Origin: Pleurostoma richardsiae | Lineage: Eukaryota > Ascomycota > Sordariomycetes > Calosphaeriales > Pleurostomataceae | Assembly (NCBI GenBank): GCA_030052745.1 | Contig: JANBVO010000022.1 | Location: 1-64,000 of the forward strand | Reading direction: 5' to 3' | Length of the DNA: 64,000 nt | Shown here: in pieces, positions 1 to 11,354 of the stretch | Layout of the letters: each line of letters opens with the position of its first letter | How positions within the stretch are numbered: position 1 is the stretch's first letter | Translations under genes and position numbers: made by a program | Notes under the pieces: generated by a model | What the model was told of the DNA's origin: nothing | Seen by the model: only the letters and a program-made list of their open reading frames with translations | Database searches by the model: none

Positions 1-2950
1 TGTCTTTTTCGCTTGGCCCGAGCGCCTCACCAAAATTTAAATCCTGTCTTGAAGATATCTTTTACAACTAGTGGATAAGGCGTTAGTAAATCCGAAAGAT
101 ATAATAAAGTACTCGTAGTATCCGAATCGAGTTCTAAACGTTGTCTTTTATTCTTTTCTTTTCTTTATACGGATAAGGTTATACGTTCCGAGCATATTAA
201 GTACGATAAATTAATTAGCTCCGTGTAATCGGTTTTATAGTTCCGATATTAATAGTAAGGGGTATTGATTTTTAATAGTAATATCGTTAAGTTATTTATA
301 GTTTATATATAATCTCGGGTTTCTTTCTTTCCGTAGTACGAAAAGTATAAGATATCTTACGAATAATATCGAAGGTTGTATATATCCTTTTTTTAAGTTC
401 TTATTAAGGTATTGTTTTAGTACTTATAACTTAGTTTCGTCTAGCGCGTAGATCTTATAAAACTTTAGTGTCGTTTTTAGCTTTAGGAGTATTTCGTAGT
501 CCTATTCGTTATACGGGAGTAGTCTTATTTCGAACTCTGGTTAGAATATCTTTTCGTAAACTAAGTATTTTAACGGAATACCGTTAAGGCGATTCGCTTT
601 TATTCTTTTCGTATAAAGTAACTATTTATTATTATTTACTTCTATAATTTATCGTTATTATTTTAAACTATAAATAGTTACTATTAATTTTACTTGGCCG
701 GTAATTTAATTTATCTGAGGATTATTTTTCTTTAACTAAAGTATTTTTAATATTATTTAATATTCAATAGTATCAGTAATATCGAAAGCAATAGAAGTAA
801 TACGTCTTTCGATTATAACTTAAAAGTACGCGGTTTTTTTATTAACTAATCCGTTACCGTAGGAAACGAACTGTTCTTTCACGTTATGTAATTAATATAG
901 TCGTTTTTTTTTTTTCTAAGGTATTTTATACTTATTTACGATAGTCGAGAATATAAAATTCTCTTATACTCCGTTATTTATTATAACGTTAAGCGTTTAT
1001 TAATTGATTTTAACGAGTATCTTTAATAATCGGAAAATATCGGCTTTTATTACGTTTAAGAATTTATAGGGTTTTTCCGTTCGTCGGTTCCTTATAAACG
1101 GTCGTCGTCGTTTTTTACTTCTCCGTTTTATATAAATAATTTATTACTATTTATCTAGTCCAATAGGTTTTATTATACTGTTTAGTATTTTTATTTTAAG
1201 TTTAATAAGTAGTAGTAACTTTCTTTAACGAAGTTTTATTTTATTTTTTAGAATGTTTTTATTATTGAAAGTCGATTTTCGATTTTAAAAGTTTTTCGTA
1301 GTATTTACGTAAAATAACTTTAAGAACGTTATCGATGTTATTCCGCGATTTTCTACGGGACGTAATCTATACACTAGGGAGTTTTATAATCTTAAGGTTT
1401 AATATCTAATAGTTCGTACTCGAAGGGGTAATATTTACTTCAAATAAGTATAACGTAGTTCGTATATTAATTAAGTAGTTATTAGAAGACCTATTACGTA
1501 AGCTCTATCCGATAGTAAGCCTGTAAGATAGATCGATGTACTAATCGATAAGAGAAAAATCTATAATAGGATTTCTCCTTCAGGTATTTATAGTATAGAT
1601 CTTCTAAGTACGAAACCTATAAGATTCGTTCATAGTATTAATATCTTAAATATATCCGATAGTCGTCTCCGAGTTCCGTTTAATACATCTAAAGGTTATC
1701 GATAACGGTTCGTATTATTCGTCTTTTAATATATATCCTTTCGATATTTCCCGTATCCTCGAAGTGGTTATACGGCTATTATCGCTAAATATAAAGTAAA
1801 TATAAGCTAAACTTTAATAAAAGTTTAAAAGAAGCAAATACCGATATATCGCGTTGTTCTTAAAAGTTTTATATAGTTTGTCCCTTAAGTTACTCTAGTA
1901 GTAAGAAAGTATTATAACGAAATAAGTTATCTTCTTCGTTTTTTTCTTAAAGTAGGTAGAAGTTTACTCTTTTAATAATAATAAAAGTTCGTCGCCTTTT
2001 TAATCGGCTAGGGTATTATCCGGTACTTTTTTTATCGTTTTTATATGTAATATAATCGTCGTCGTAGTAGTTAATTTAACTAAGAGTTTCGTATTTAACC
2101 TACATATTATTAATATTCCGGCGTAATTCGAATACCTTCTAATGTTATTTCTTAGGGTATTATCGGGCGAAATGCTTTTTTTTTCCGTAGTTATAACATT
2201 TTCAAGGGCCTTTAGTTTTCTAAATAGCGTTTAATTTTATAAGTCTATTATAAGATCCGTATACTGTACTTTTAAGTTTTCCTTAGTAAGTAACTTTTTT
2301 TCTTTAATTAGTAATATAGCGGTTCCTTAATCTTTATCTAGACGTTTTCTTTATACGTCGTTTATATAGTCGATTATCAATTTATACAGTTATATTAACG
2401 AATTCTATAAATGTTCCGGGACGATTTAATTTTATAAGTTCGTTCTTAACGTCGTTCTTAAATCTTATATAGTAGTAGTTTATAAAGGGTTTATCGTCTT
2501 ATCCTAACTTAAATGTAATTTAACGGAATTTAGCAGTATATTCGGAAACTAATCCTTTTTATCGGAAACTAGTTAATTATCGTTCGGCAGTTCGTTCTTT
2601 ATCGGGATCTCCGAAAGTTCCCTTAAAGGCTTCTTTAAACTTATCGTATTTCTTAAAAATACGATTAGTTTTAGTCTTTCGATTGTCCTAGGCGTTATTT
2701 TCTAAATAATTACGGAAAATAGGCTCGAACTAATTTAAAGCGTTTCTTAAAAATCGGTTAGAAGTAAAAAGTACTTTATCGTAGTCGTAGAGGAGGCTTC
2801 CTTCGTAACGTTTAAGGTATATTCTTATTTAGGTAAGGAATCCGCGTAGTTTTCCTTTAGTCCCGTCGTAAAGTTCCGGCTTATCGAATTTAACGGGTCC
2901 CTCTCTTCCTCTTTAGTAGGCTTAGAGCATAGCGACTTTATTACGAAAGC
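1..2950 (-). mobile_element. RIP-mutated Ty3/gypsy LTR retrotransposon, 5' internal part (gag to reverse transcriptase), truncated by the window start
   Basis: No open frame survives, but the minus-strand translation keeps recognisable blocks once stops are read as RIP products of Gln and Trp codons. A capsid-like gag block lies at about 2900-2480, with PELYDGTKGKLRGFLT near 2880-2830 and GTFGDPDKERTAER near 2625-2581. Downstream, reverse transcriptase blocks are LNKNLKKGYIQPS (about 408-370), LNDITIKNQYPLL (about 295-255) and FRTRFGYYEYF...SFGFTNAL (about 160-80). The order gag then RT on the minus strand, directly after the LTR at 3112-3482, is that of a Metaviridae (Ty3/gypsy) element. Protease, RNase H, integrase and the 3' LTR are not seen; the last three would lie left of position 1. 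The element cannot encode protein. The family call rests on RT motif spelling and is firm; the subfamily is not determined. Confidence 0.85.
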
Positions 2951-3111
2951 GATTAAGTTCATTTAACATGTTTTAAGAGGTAACCGTATTAGAAGTTAAA
3001 AAGGGAGGTCTCGGAGTAGAAGTAGAAACCGTAGGTATCTAGGAGGCCATAACTATAGAACGGTATTATTTAGTAGCACGTAGTTAACCTTCTAAACAAA
3101 AGTAATTAACG

Positions 3112-3482
3112 TGTAACGATCTAGGTATCCCTTAAAGTAGGTAACCGAGTTAAGGGGTTTATATTATTAGATAGTAGAAGGCGTATACTAAGACGAATAC
3201 TTAGATCGTAGTTATTAAAACTTAGTATAGGAAGTTAATTGTTAGAGAGCTAATTTCTCTAGGAGTCTTAAGCTATGGAATGAGCGTAGTCTTATATAGA
3301 CAATTGATTTCCTTGGATTACTTAGCTTACGAGGATCACCTTCGTAATCCCGTCGCTCCTAGTAATCCTAGATCACCAACGGTAGTCTGTGCCTGACAGT
3401 GATCCTGTTTATTTTATCTGCTCGTAACCCGTAATTCTGCTTTATTCGACCGCTAGGCCTAGTGCCTATGGGGCGGCCAGCA
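3112..3482 (-). repeat. 5' LTR of the gypsy element, heavily RIP-mutated copy
   Basis: On the minus strand this block runs from TGCTGGCCGCCCC to GATCGTTACA, giving the TG...CA ends of an LTR. Gag starts about 200 nt downstream. It is the inverted, mutated copy of 6871-7253: the two align over almost their whole length and differ mainly by C-to-T and G-to-A changes. Homology continues weakly for about 15 nt beyond the TG end, to about 3497, so the outer boundary is approximate. Length is about 371 nt. Confidence 0.8.
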
Positions 3483-6400
3483 TTATAGCCGTAATATATA
3501 GCCGGTTAATTTCTTAGAACGTCGTTACTATTTTTAGTTATAATTAGTTTAAGAACTTAATATGTACTATATAGTATTACCGTACGATTTTCGTTTTATA
3601 TGTCGTTTATAAGTTCTAAACGATATTCTATTCGTTCCTAATATCTACCGCTTTTTCTATTAGTAAGTTTATATTTACGTTATTATTTTCGTTTACGTTC
3701 TTTATTTACGTTTTTACTTATTATATCGCGAACCTTTAAATTTACTACTTTAATTCGATTACGATCGGCCGGTACTACGTTATTTCGATCTATATTCTTA
3801 TATTTATTTATATCGTCTACGTTAGTATTACGTTTAGTTATATTATATTTTATACTCGTACGTTTCCGTCTTATTATATATACGTTAGTTATTTACTTTA
3901 CGGCTCCGTTAACTTATATTTCCGTTGTAATATCCGCTTTACCGGTAGTAATTACGTTACGTATATAATTATTATCCGTTCGATTTAATCTAGTAAAAAC
4001 TATATTACTTTACGTCTATTATTTTAGAGTTTTTTTATTTTATCGCGGTTTATTATTAGTATTATTTACTTGTTTATTATTAATATATTACGTATTAACT
4101 ATTACGTATCGTAGTACCGTAACGTTATTATTTCCGGCTTATGTTTTAGTTGTTTATTTTAAACGTACGTAAGCGGTATCGAGTTTTTTTAGAATAATTT
4201 TAATATTCGGAACTATTTTCGGACTTTACGTCGTTTTTACTAGTTCCGTATTATATTTTATACTAATTGTTTAACTAGCCGTATTATTTTATTCGGTCTT
4301 AGTTTTAGTTATTTATTTTACGGGTTCGTTACGAACGATTAACTTGTTTCGACTCGGATTATATTATCTGTAATCCGTTTTATGTTTAATTTTCGGTTTA
4401 TTTACGCTTACGTTTTTCTTATTAGTTCGTTTAATAGTGTTTTCGTATTCGTTATTAGCTTACGTACCGTTTATTTGAATTTTTTTACTGTGATTTATTC
4501 GTCGTTATAGAATAATGCTTATTAGTTTTCCGACTATTATACTAACGGTTATCCGTTTATTTATTACCGCTAATCTTTATCGTATGTTATTTATTCGATG
4601 ATCGTATTCGTAACTATATACGTACTTGTAAATATTTACTTTACGAGTTCTTTTTAGAACGCGAATATTATTTCCGTTCCGATTTCGTTTAACTCTTTCG
4701 ATTAACTTTCGAATTTAACTTTTAAAAAAAACAACCGCGACTATTATAATATCGCCGTTAATATCTCTATATATAAGTACGGCTCCGTATATCTTAACGA
4801 CGACGTTTTAATGTTTAATACCGTATAAAAATATAGTAACAAGTTCGTATATATTTTACCGCCGACGTATTATTTAATAGAAGTTATTAAAAATAAAAAT
4901 ACTGTTCGGTCGAACGTTCCGGTTTATTATTTCCTCTCTTTTTTATTGTTTTCGTTTTTTTTTTTACCGTTTATGTTTTCTTCTTTATTATCTTTTTTAT
5001 TATCTTCGTCGTTTTTTCTGCCGTTTTCGTTATCTTCGTTATCGTCTTTTTTTTCGGTCGTTAACGTATTCGTTGTCTTAGTTATTATTTTTCAACGTAT
5101 TTAGTTCGTATGTTACGTTTTTTAGTAAGTTTTATTATTCGTCGGTAAAGTTAATAGTTTACCGTTCGAATACTTCGTCGCGTTTAACGTCGTATATCCG
5201 TAAGTAAAATTTTAAGTAATATTGTTCGATTAGTTGGTATTTATTTATTAACGTTTCCTTTCCTTTTTATTCGAACGGTATGCCGTTTATAATCGTTATT
5301 AATAGTTCGGTTAGTTATTGTAACGTTTCCGTCGGTACGTTATTTAACTGTTAGTAGTATTGTTTTATTTCGTAGTCGAAATTTTACGTTAATTGTATTA
5401 GCCGTATACGTTCTTAGACTGTCGTTTCGTTTTCCGCTTACGTTTTTCGACTGTTTACTGTTAGAGTTTTTGTTTATTCGGTTACTTTATACATGTCGAG
5501 TTTATTTTACGATTTAAAGTACTATATTTAGCTTAGTTTTTTTATTTACGTCGAGTTGTAGTTTAAATTTTCTTCGATATTTTCTTTTTGAAGTTATGTT
5601 ATATTATTAGCTTTAAACGTTGCTATATATTCTTTAATTATTTTTTCTATCGTATTATTTTCGAGTAAGTTATTAATTTCTTAGTTTTCGATTCCGTTTT
5701 AGACGATTTAATACCGTACGTGTTTTTTCTATAGTTATATTTACGATTAGAGTCGTGTTTTAGTTTAACGTAATTCGTCGTTTATTACGTAATTGGTTAT
5801 TTTTTAGTATCGTGTAATGTTGTCTTTTATGATAGTTATAAATTAATATTACGTGTAGTTGAACTTGTATAGTATTTGTAGTTTTTTAATCGGTGCCGAA
5901 TTATTTTCTAGTAGTTTAATAGTAAATAGGTTATTTAGTTATATCGTGTTATAGTAATTTATAATATTTTTTAATATCTAGCTTTTAATTTTATACGTAC
6001 GGAAATAACTTTTAATATTAGTTTTTTACGTGCTTATATTAAGTTAGATAGTATTATTATATAAACAGTAGATTAATATTTTATGTTTTTTATTAATAAT
6101 AATAAGTTATTTTATTATAACTACTACGAAATATTTATTATTATTTATTTATTTATTTGTTATTATAAATATTAACTATATATATATATATATTACTAAA
6201 CGCGATCTTTATACTTTATCGTATATTTCCGTTATAAATCCTTATCGTAATTCTTAGCCGGTATTGTTTTAGCTTTCGTTGTACTTTTTCGGAATTTAAT
6301 TTTTACAAATAATATAATATTTATAAACGTAAATAAGTTTCTTTTTTTACGTTTATAAGTATTAAATACTATATCCCGGTATAGTACTTACGAACGTATA

Positions 6401-6870
6401 ATATAATTAGTTGTTTACGTTTATAATTATCCGATCGATAGTAATTTAACCGTAAACGACCGTAAATTCGAATTTAATAAGTTAGTTCTTATGTCGGCCG
6501 TTTTTCTATCGACTATGTTTATTATAGTTAATTAATAGTTATTTATTAGTTTTTTGTAATTATTACCGTGTTTATTTCTACGTTATTATGTCGTTTATAT
6601 TTTCCGTTAATTTAATCGGACTTGTATAATTATTACTTATATAACTTTATCGCGTACCTTAAGCGAGTTACTTTAACTTTAAAGTTAGCTAGATTTACTT
6701 TAAAAATTTCTAACTAATTTACGGCCGGACTTAGACCGAAACTATATAAATAAAATGTACGGACTATTAGAAACTTTTATATAGTAGATTCTACCCGATT
6801 ATGACTATTACCTCGCAGACTAATACTTAGGACATCGACCTTAAAAAAGGACATCGTATTATAACTATAA
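3483..6870 (-). pseudogene. RIP-destroyed coding-like segment between the inverted LTRs, family unknown
   Basis: This segment is very AT-rich and has no long ORF. On the minus strand, one frame over about 6000-5100 reads as protein if TAA/TAG are taken as mutated Gln/Trp codons. Readable blocks include FDYEIKQYYQQLNNVPTET and YQLIEQYYLKFYLRIYDVKR (about 5390-5180). About 5090-4930 encodes a charged low-complexity stretch, and KIYGAVLIYRDINGDIIIVA lies near 4800-4740. Basic Arg/Lys/Asn-rich coding-like sequence continues to about 3520. I find no RT, integrase or DDE transposase motif and do not recognise the family. It could be cargo or the internal region of a non-autonomous element, an unknown transposon, or a host gene trapped between elements. 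Codons are distorted by RIP, so any homology search should be profile-based. Confidence 0.4.
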
Positions 6871-7253
6871 TGCCGGCCGCCCCTTAGGCACCAGGCCTGG
6901 CGGTCTAGTAAGGCAGAATTACGGGTTACGGGTAGATAAGATAAGCAAGATCACTGACCAACACAGGCTACCGTTAGTGATCTAGGATTACCACTAGAGC
7001 GACGAGATTACGGCGATCCGTGATCTAAACCACGAGCCAGGAAGTAATCCAAGGAAATCCATTGTCTATATAAGACCACACTCATTCCATAGCTTAGAAC
7101 CTCCTGGAGAGATTAGCTCTCCAGCAATCAACTTCCTGTATCAAGCTTTAATAGCTGCGATCCAAGCATTCGTCTCAGTGCACGCCCTCTACTCTCTGAT
7201 AATATAAACCCCTAACCCGGTTACCTACCTTAAGGGATACCTGGATCGTTACA
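6871..7253 (+). repeat. LTR, lightly mutated copy in inverted orientation
   Basis: The block starts TGCCGGCCGCCCC and ends GATCGTTACA (TG...CA), 383 nt. It is the inverted partner of 3112-3482 but keeps many CA and TG dinucleotides that the other copy has lost. No gag follows it on the plus strand. The preceding purine run TTAAAAAAGGACA (about 6841-6853) resembles a polypurine tract, so it may be the 3' LTR of a second, largely replaced element, or a solo LTR. Its right end marks the border between the AT-rich island and normal-composition DNA. Confidence 0.8.
7066..7075 (+). promoter_or_regulatory. TATA-like element inside the LTR
   Basis: CTATATAAGA sits near the middle of the LTR, where a retrotransposon U3 promoter and the U3/R boundary are expected. 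The same motif is kept at the matching place in the mutated copy (3291-3300, reverse strand). Activity cannot be judged. Confidence 0.35.
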
Positions 7254-7255
7254 CT

Positions 7256-8620
7256 GCTGAAGTCGACCTTACGCTGAACTAATATCCGACCGGTAAGGAA
7301 TATAAAGACATCGCTCGAGTTCTTAAGTAGATTGATTACATTGGCCGACTCCGCGACATACCCGAGACTTTTGCTAACTTCTGCGCTTATTGGTCATATG
7401 TGAAATCCCCTCGAGGCTGTACTTTCGAGATTCGAGTCCTTAAATCACTAACAGAGGAAGAATGGTTAGCAGAGAGTTACAGGAAGGATGTGGAATCGTG
7501 GAACGGTAACCTCGGTCTCAACAGTGAGCGTCCAGACGGCAGCACAGTGCGATCTGCAATGCGGAGCTAAGTAGCAAAAGCTGGAAGCCGTGGTACAGCA
7601 CGTGTGTACTGTGAGCTTCAACTAATACAGTACTTACTGTAGCCGGGTAACACAGCTTGCTTCGATTACATTGGGTGCAGTAAGAAGTTATGTTGGCTTT
7701 ACTGGTAGTTCTTCGGTTATTTGAGCATGTATACCACCAAAGATACCTACCGCATGATATACCTGATGTAGGCATTTCCTTCGAACACTACTCAGTTGCC
7801 TAGTGTGGTCTCCTATGCACTCTCAGCTACATATGAAGACATGTTAAGCCTTATTAAGGAGAAGATCCTTTATGGCGTCGACTTTACTTCTCGAAGTAAC
7901 ATTACGCATATCTTAACTAGGCTACATCAAGAACAGCTGCAAGTTAATGGGTAGAGCATATTTACTTCTATCTCGTCCGTTGCCGAGCGTTTTTGTTTAT
8001 TAACTTCTATTCTTAGTCAAGGGCGAAATCCGACGGCGTCGGTTCCTGTTTTTTACCTTTTAGTAGAGTCCGGTAACAGGCCCAGTACCGAGAGAGTAGT
8101 CCCGATAGTATAGACTATCTTCGTGGGTGTTTTTGAACGTCTAGAGTCGGATTACAACGAAGGAACCTTGATGCACTACTTTACGCTGTACGGTAAGGAG
8201 GTGATATTTGCATTCCAACTTAATACGAAGCTAGCTGCTGGATGCAACGCTAGCCTGCTAGACTGGGAGAATGTAGCCTGGAACTGCTACGACCTCGGCT
8301 CCCCGGGTTATAATAAGCCGATTTATTACATGCTATACCAGATGAACAACGACATGTCACGTGCGAATGAATGGTTTTCCAAGGTCCTTCAAAAGGCTCA
8401 GGGAGACTACTACCGCGATGAACTGGTTCCCTGGCGAGGTGATGTGTTCATTACAGCAACACGTCTATGTCCATATACGGGTGGAGAGAGAGCGCTCGTG
8501 TTGGATCCCGATACCATAGATCTCGAAGACTGCCTTTCTTTATTAGACGCTTACTGTAAAACGAGTATGTCGGTTGTTCCTCTGATGGTTCTCTGGCTGG
8601 GCATTCCGGAGCTGCCGTGA
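7256..8620 (+). pseudogene. Broken coding fragments of an unrecognised protein next to the LTR
   Basis: Three plus-strand stretches have protein-like codon use. About 7280-7530 contains IGRLRDIPETFANFCAYWSY and ends at a possible donor (AACG|GTAACC), but carries in-frame stops upstream. About 7790-7954 reads VVSYALSATYEDMLSLIKEK and ends in TAG. 8123-8620 is open for 165 codons, with KEVIFAFQLNTKLAAG and LGSPGYNKPIYYMLYQM, but starts at GTG; the first in-frame ATG is at 8171 and a TAG lies just upstream. They may be exons of one gene, or remnants of one gene damaged beside the transposon. I recognise no domain. The base composition is normal, unlike the RIP island that ends at 7253. Confidence 0.35.
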
Positions 8621-8829
8621 TTCGACAAATTGTCTCGGACCTTATGTTTGGCGACTACCAAGCGTATAAAAGCAATGGAGGTTAAGGTTCGGGACTTGTA
8701 AGGAAAGTCGTCACTAAGAGAAAGTGTCTTTACGAGAATTGAAAACGCACTTTACAAGTAGCATTTCTCTTTCATATTTATACATTCTGAGATTAATGTA
8801 CTTCTATTTCAATTTGAAAATTCTTCAAG

Positions 8830-10109
8830 TTAAAAGGGTTTCTGGCCATATACAAATGTCCTGCGTAATATTAGCTACGTTTCAGTAATTAGTAAGGATC
8901 TTCAACAAGTTATTATACTCACACGTTGAGGTATGCATGGATATTAGGGTTTGTCAAGTCCTGCCTGACCTTCGCAAGCAGGACTTGCATCTCCTCCTTC
9001 GACCACCCTAGGATCGGTAGCAGCTTCATCGTGATCGGTTCCATTCCCCTTTTGATGTCCTCCATGAAGTAAGTGGCAAGACTTTTATAATAGTCGCCTT
9101 TTGCCCACGGGCCAACGGGCCAATAGAACCGGCGCTCGACCACGTTCTGAAACCCGACTTCCTCGAAGTACTGTTTGTACTTTTCGACGTTGCTCCACGG
9201 CCGCCCAATCTTAATTGCCGACTCACATATCAGTTCAGTCCACTTGACAATGACGGTATCCTCGGGTACGGGGCCGAGGTGAGAGAAAGGGAAAGACATA
9301 TCCTGCCACTCGCACCACCCGCCTGGCTTGAGGGAATCGAAGCAAGATTGAATAACGCTCTTGTGGTCGGAGAAGCAGCTGCACATGGCGCGCGCGTGTA
9401 TGAAGTCGAACTTGTTGCTATAGGCCCACTCGTCGTCGGCATCGTCGATCTCGAAGCGACAATTGGGCGGGACGCTGAGAAACACTTTAGGGTTCGACGA
9501 CTACCTAGGCATACAGCGGGACGTACTATTGGGGCTGGATGGGACTAAGATCTGTGCCAATTACTTCTGCTCCGGGGTACTCTTGGGCTGTAGGCGGGAA
9601 ATAGAACCATCAGTTCATGAGCTAGCGAAGTGTTCCAGCAAAAGGCTACTCACCAAATTCGATAGCCCAAATACCTGTTCCCGTCCCAATGTCGAGCACT
9701 CGTTGAAGGGAGGGTTCGATGGGAGATAGGAACAGCTTCCCACTCGTCGTCATGAGAAATATTGCATGTTGGAGATCTGAGTATTGGAGGGATCATTCGT
9801 CAGCTGGCTTATGTCGCTAGTTACCTATGTAGGAGCTTTATTACCAAGTCTGTCTTGCTCCTCCTGCGGGCTCTACATGGTTAGCAATCCAAGGATACCC
9901 GAAGAGTAAGAAAGCTGTCTCCCTTAATAGGAGATGCGAGATACCAGAGACTATACTAACGGCGTCGTTTGGCAGGTGGTATTCTAGCTTCCTGTCAGCC
10001 TGCAGATATTAGAGGTGCTTCGGGTGGGCCACTCACTCCCTTCCTTATATTTGTGATATGTCCTACCATTCTCCTCAACGAACTCGTATATGCTCGAGTT
10101 GATTGACAT
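8830..10109 (-). CDS. LaeA-like (UMTA/TAM) SAM-dependent methyltransferase, seven exons
   Basis: The hand-built model is about 293 residues. Exons are 10109-10037, 9983-9961, 9863-9845, 9776-9654, 9587-9527, 9474-8923 and 8860-8830; all introns are GT-AG and the phases agree. The N-terminus keeps the fungal signature YHKYKEGKYHLPND. SAM-binding motif I, VLDIGTGTGIWAIEF, falls at residues 65-79, followed by GTDLSPIQP and PPNCRFEIDD; the C-terminus ends in VYGQKPF. Such class I methyltransferases include LaeA, a nuclear regulator of secondary metabolism, but most paralogues are uncharacterised and some tailor metabolites. Exons of 23 and 19 nt explain why only the large sixth exon shows as an ORF. 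Start chosen: ATG at 10109, the only one in frame with the family motif. Neighbours are a chromodomain gene and the RIP island; no biosynthetic backbone gene is adjacent. Confidence 0.85.
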
Positions 10110-11354
10110 GGTCGATGACCTATATACAGCAGACCCGAAGCCTCAGCCATCATTCCTCACAACAGGCTGACTGCTGTACCTGCACTGACTCACCTGACAC
10201 TCCCGATCGCCGAATCAATATCACTCTGCGGAAAGCGTCAGCACTCTGTTCCAGATACGGGCTTTCTGCCACTGTCGTCTGACGCATGACCTAAGTCGTA
10301 GTACCGTCGCTTTCACCTATCTATGGTGCGTAGGGAAGGAACGGAGAAAATGCACACACATATTGATCAGCCGAATCGACTGATGGCAGAGACGGCGCAC
10401 TGGTCGAGCCCCAGGAGAACAGAGGCACCCGTTCCGCCGTTGTAACAAAGCCGGGCGTATCGCCTTGGGCCTCCGCAGTGATCCCGGTTTGAGACTCAGG
10501 AACCCCTGGCTCCTTGGCCATCCTCATCGTTTCGGCGTTCGAGGTTGAGTCAGTTTCAGGAACAGGGACGCTGTGCTCCACTCCCTGTTCCCTCGGGTCG
10601 TCGTTCACCACCATCACAAAGGGTTCACACAAAACCACTGTGGTCTACGAGGGTTGATGACCGGTCACTATGTGATATGAGTGCCAAGTTGTAACACCCA
10701 AACGTGGTCCGACCGGGTCGTAATTCGCGCACCCTAAGCGGAGAGACGGAAAAGCGGAGAGACCGAGCGAGGCGTGAAGGAGAGAGAGCTAGAACAAAAG
10801 GGCCCGGCCCAGGCCCTATCGGTGCGGAATGGCACGAGATGGGTCCTGCCGACGCACTATCGACCTCCTTAGTGTCAGAACAATGAACACTTACCGGATT
10901 TAGGCTAACGCTTGAGACTTAGGAATCTTGTGCATGCCTGTGTGGCCATTGGCTAAGGGTGAGTTACTGAACCTTCTTATTCTGTTGTTTTCGATATTGT
11001 GGCCATTCCAAGTATATACACAGTGCGGTGAATTCGTTGAAGGGTGGCTTCTGGAACTGATGTTATGTTTTTGGAAAGGAATTGGAGAACATTACTCTCG
11101 GAAAGCCCACCCATATTCGCTACCTTCATCCTTACCTCCGCCCGGGTTGTAACTTCAATATGATAATGTCCTCTACAGTCTGATAGCTGAACCAATATAA
11201 CGAAGTTTCCTGGAGCTAGCAGAACTTATTTTTCAACTCTGGTTGTAAGGAACCCTTCTTTCCCTTCAGGCTAACCGAACAAATGACTGGAGGAAAGCAA
11301 GCCACACTCATCGTACAATACAGCGATAGGAGCCCATTCCTAACGTCCCGCTTC
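10110..11354. other. Intergenic region, no supported gene
   Basis: It lies between two minus-strand genes. Short frames exist on both strands, such as a 105-codon minus frame at 10321-10638 without an ATG start, but none shows a domain or convincing splice partners. About 10700-10830 is purine-rich. Confidence 0.5.

Noticed and set aside
10321-10638. 105-codon minus frame rich in Pro, Glu, Ser and Thr
   Set aside because: Begins at GTG, no ATG, no domain, and no exon that joins it to a neighbour.
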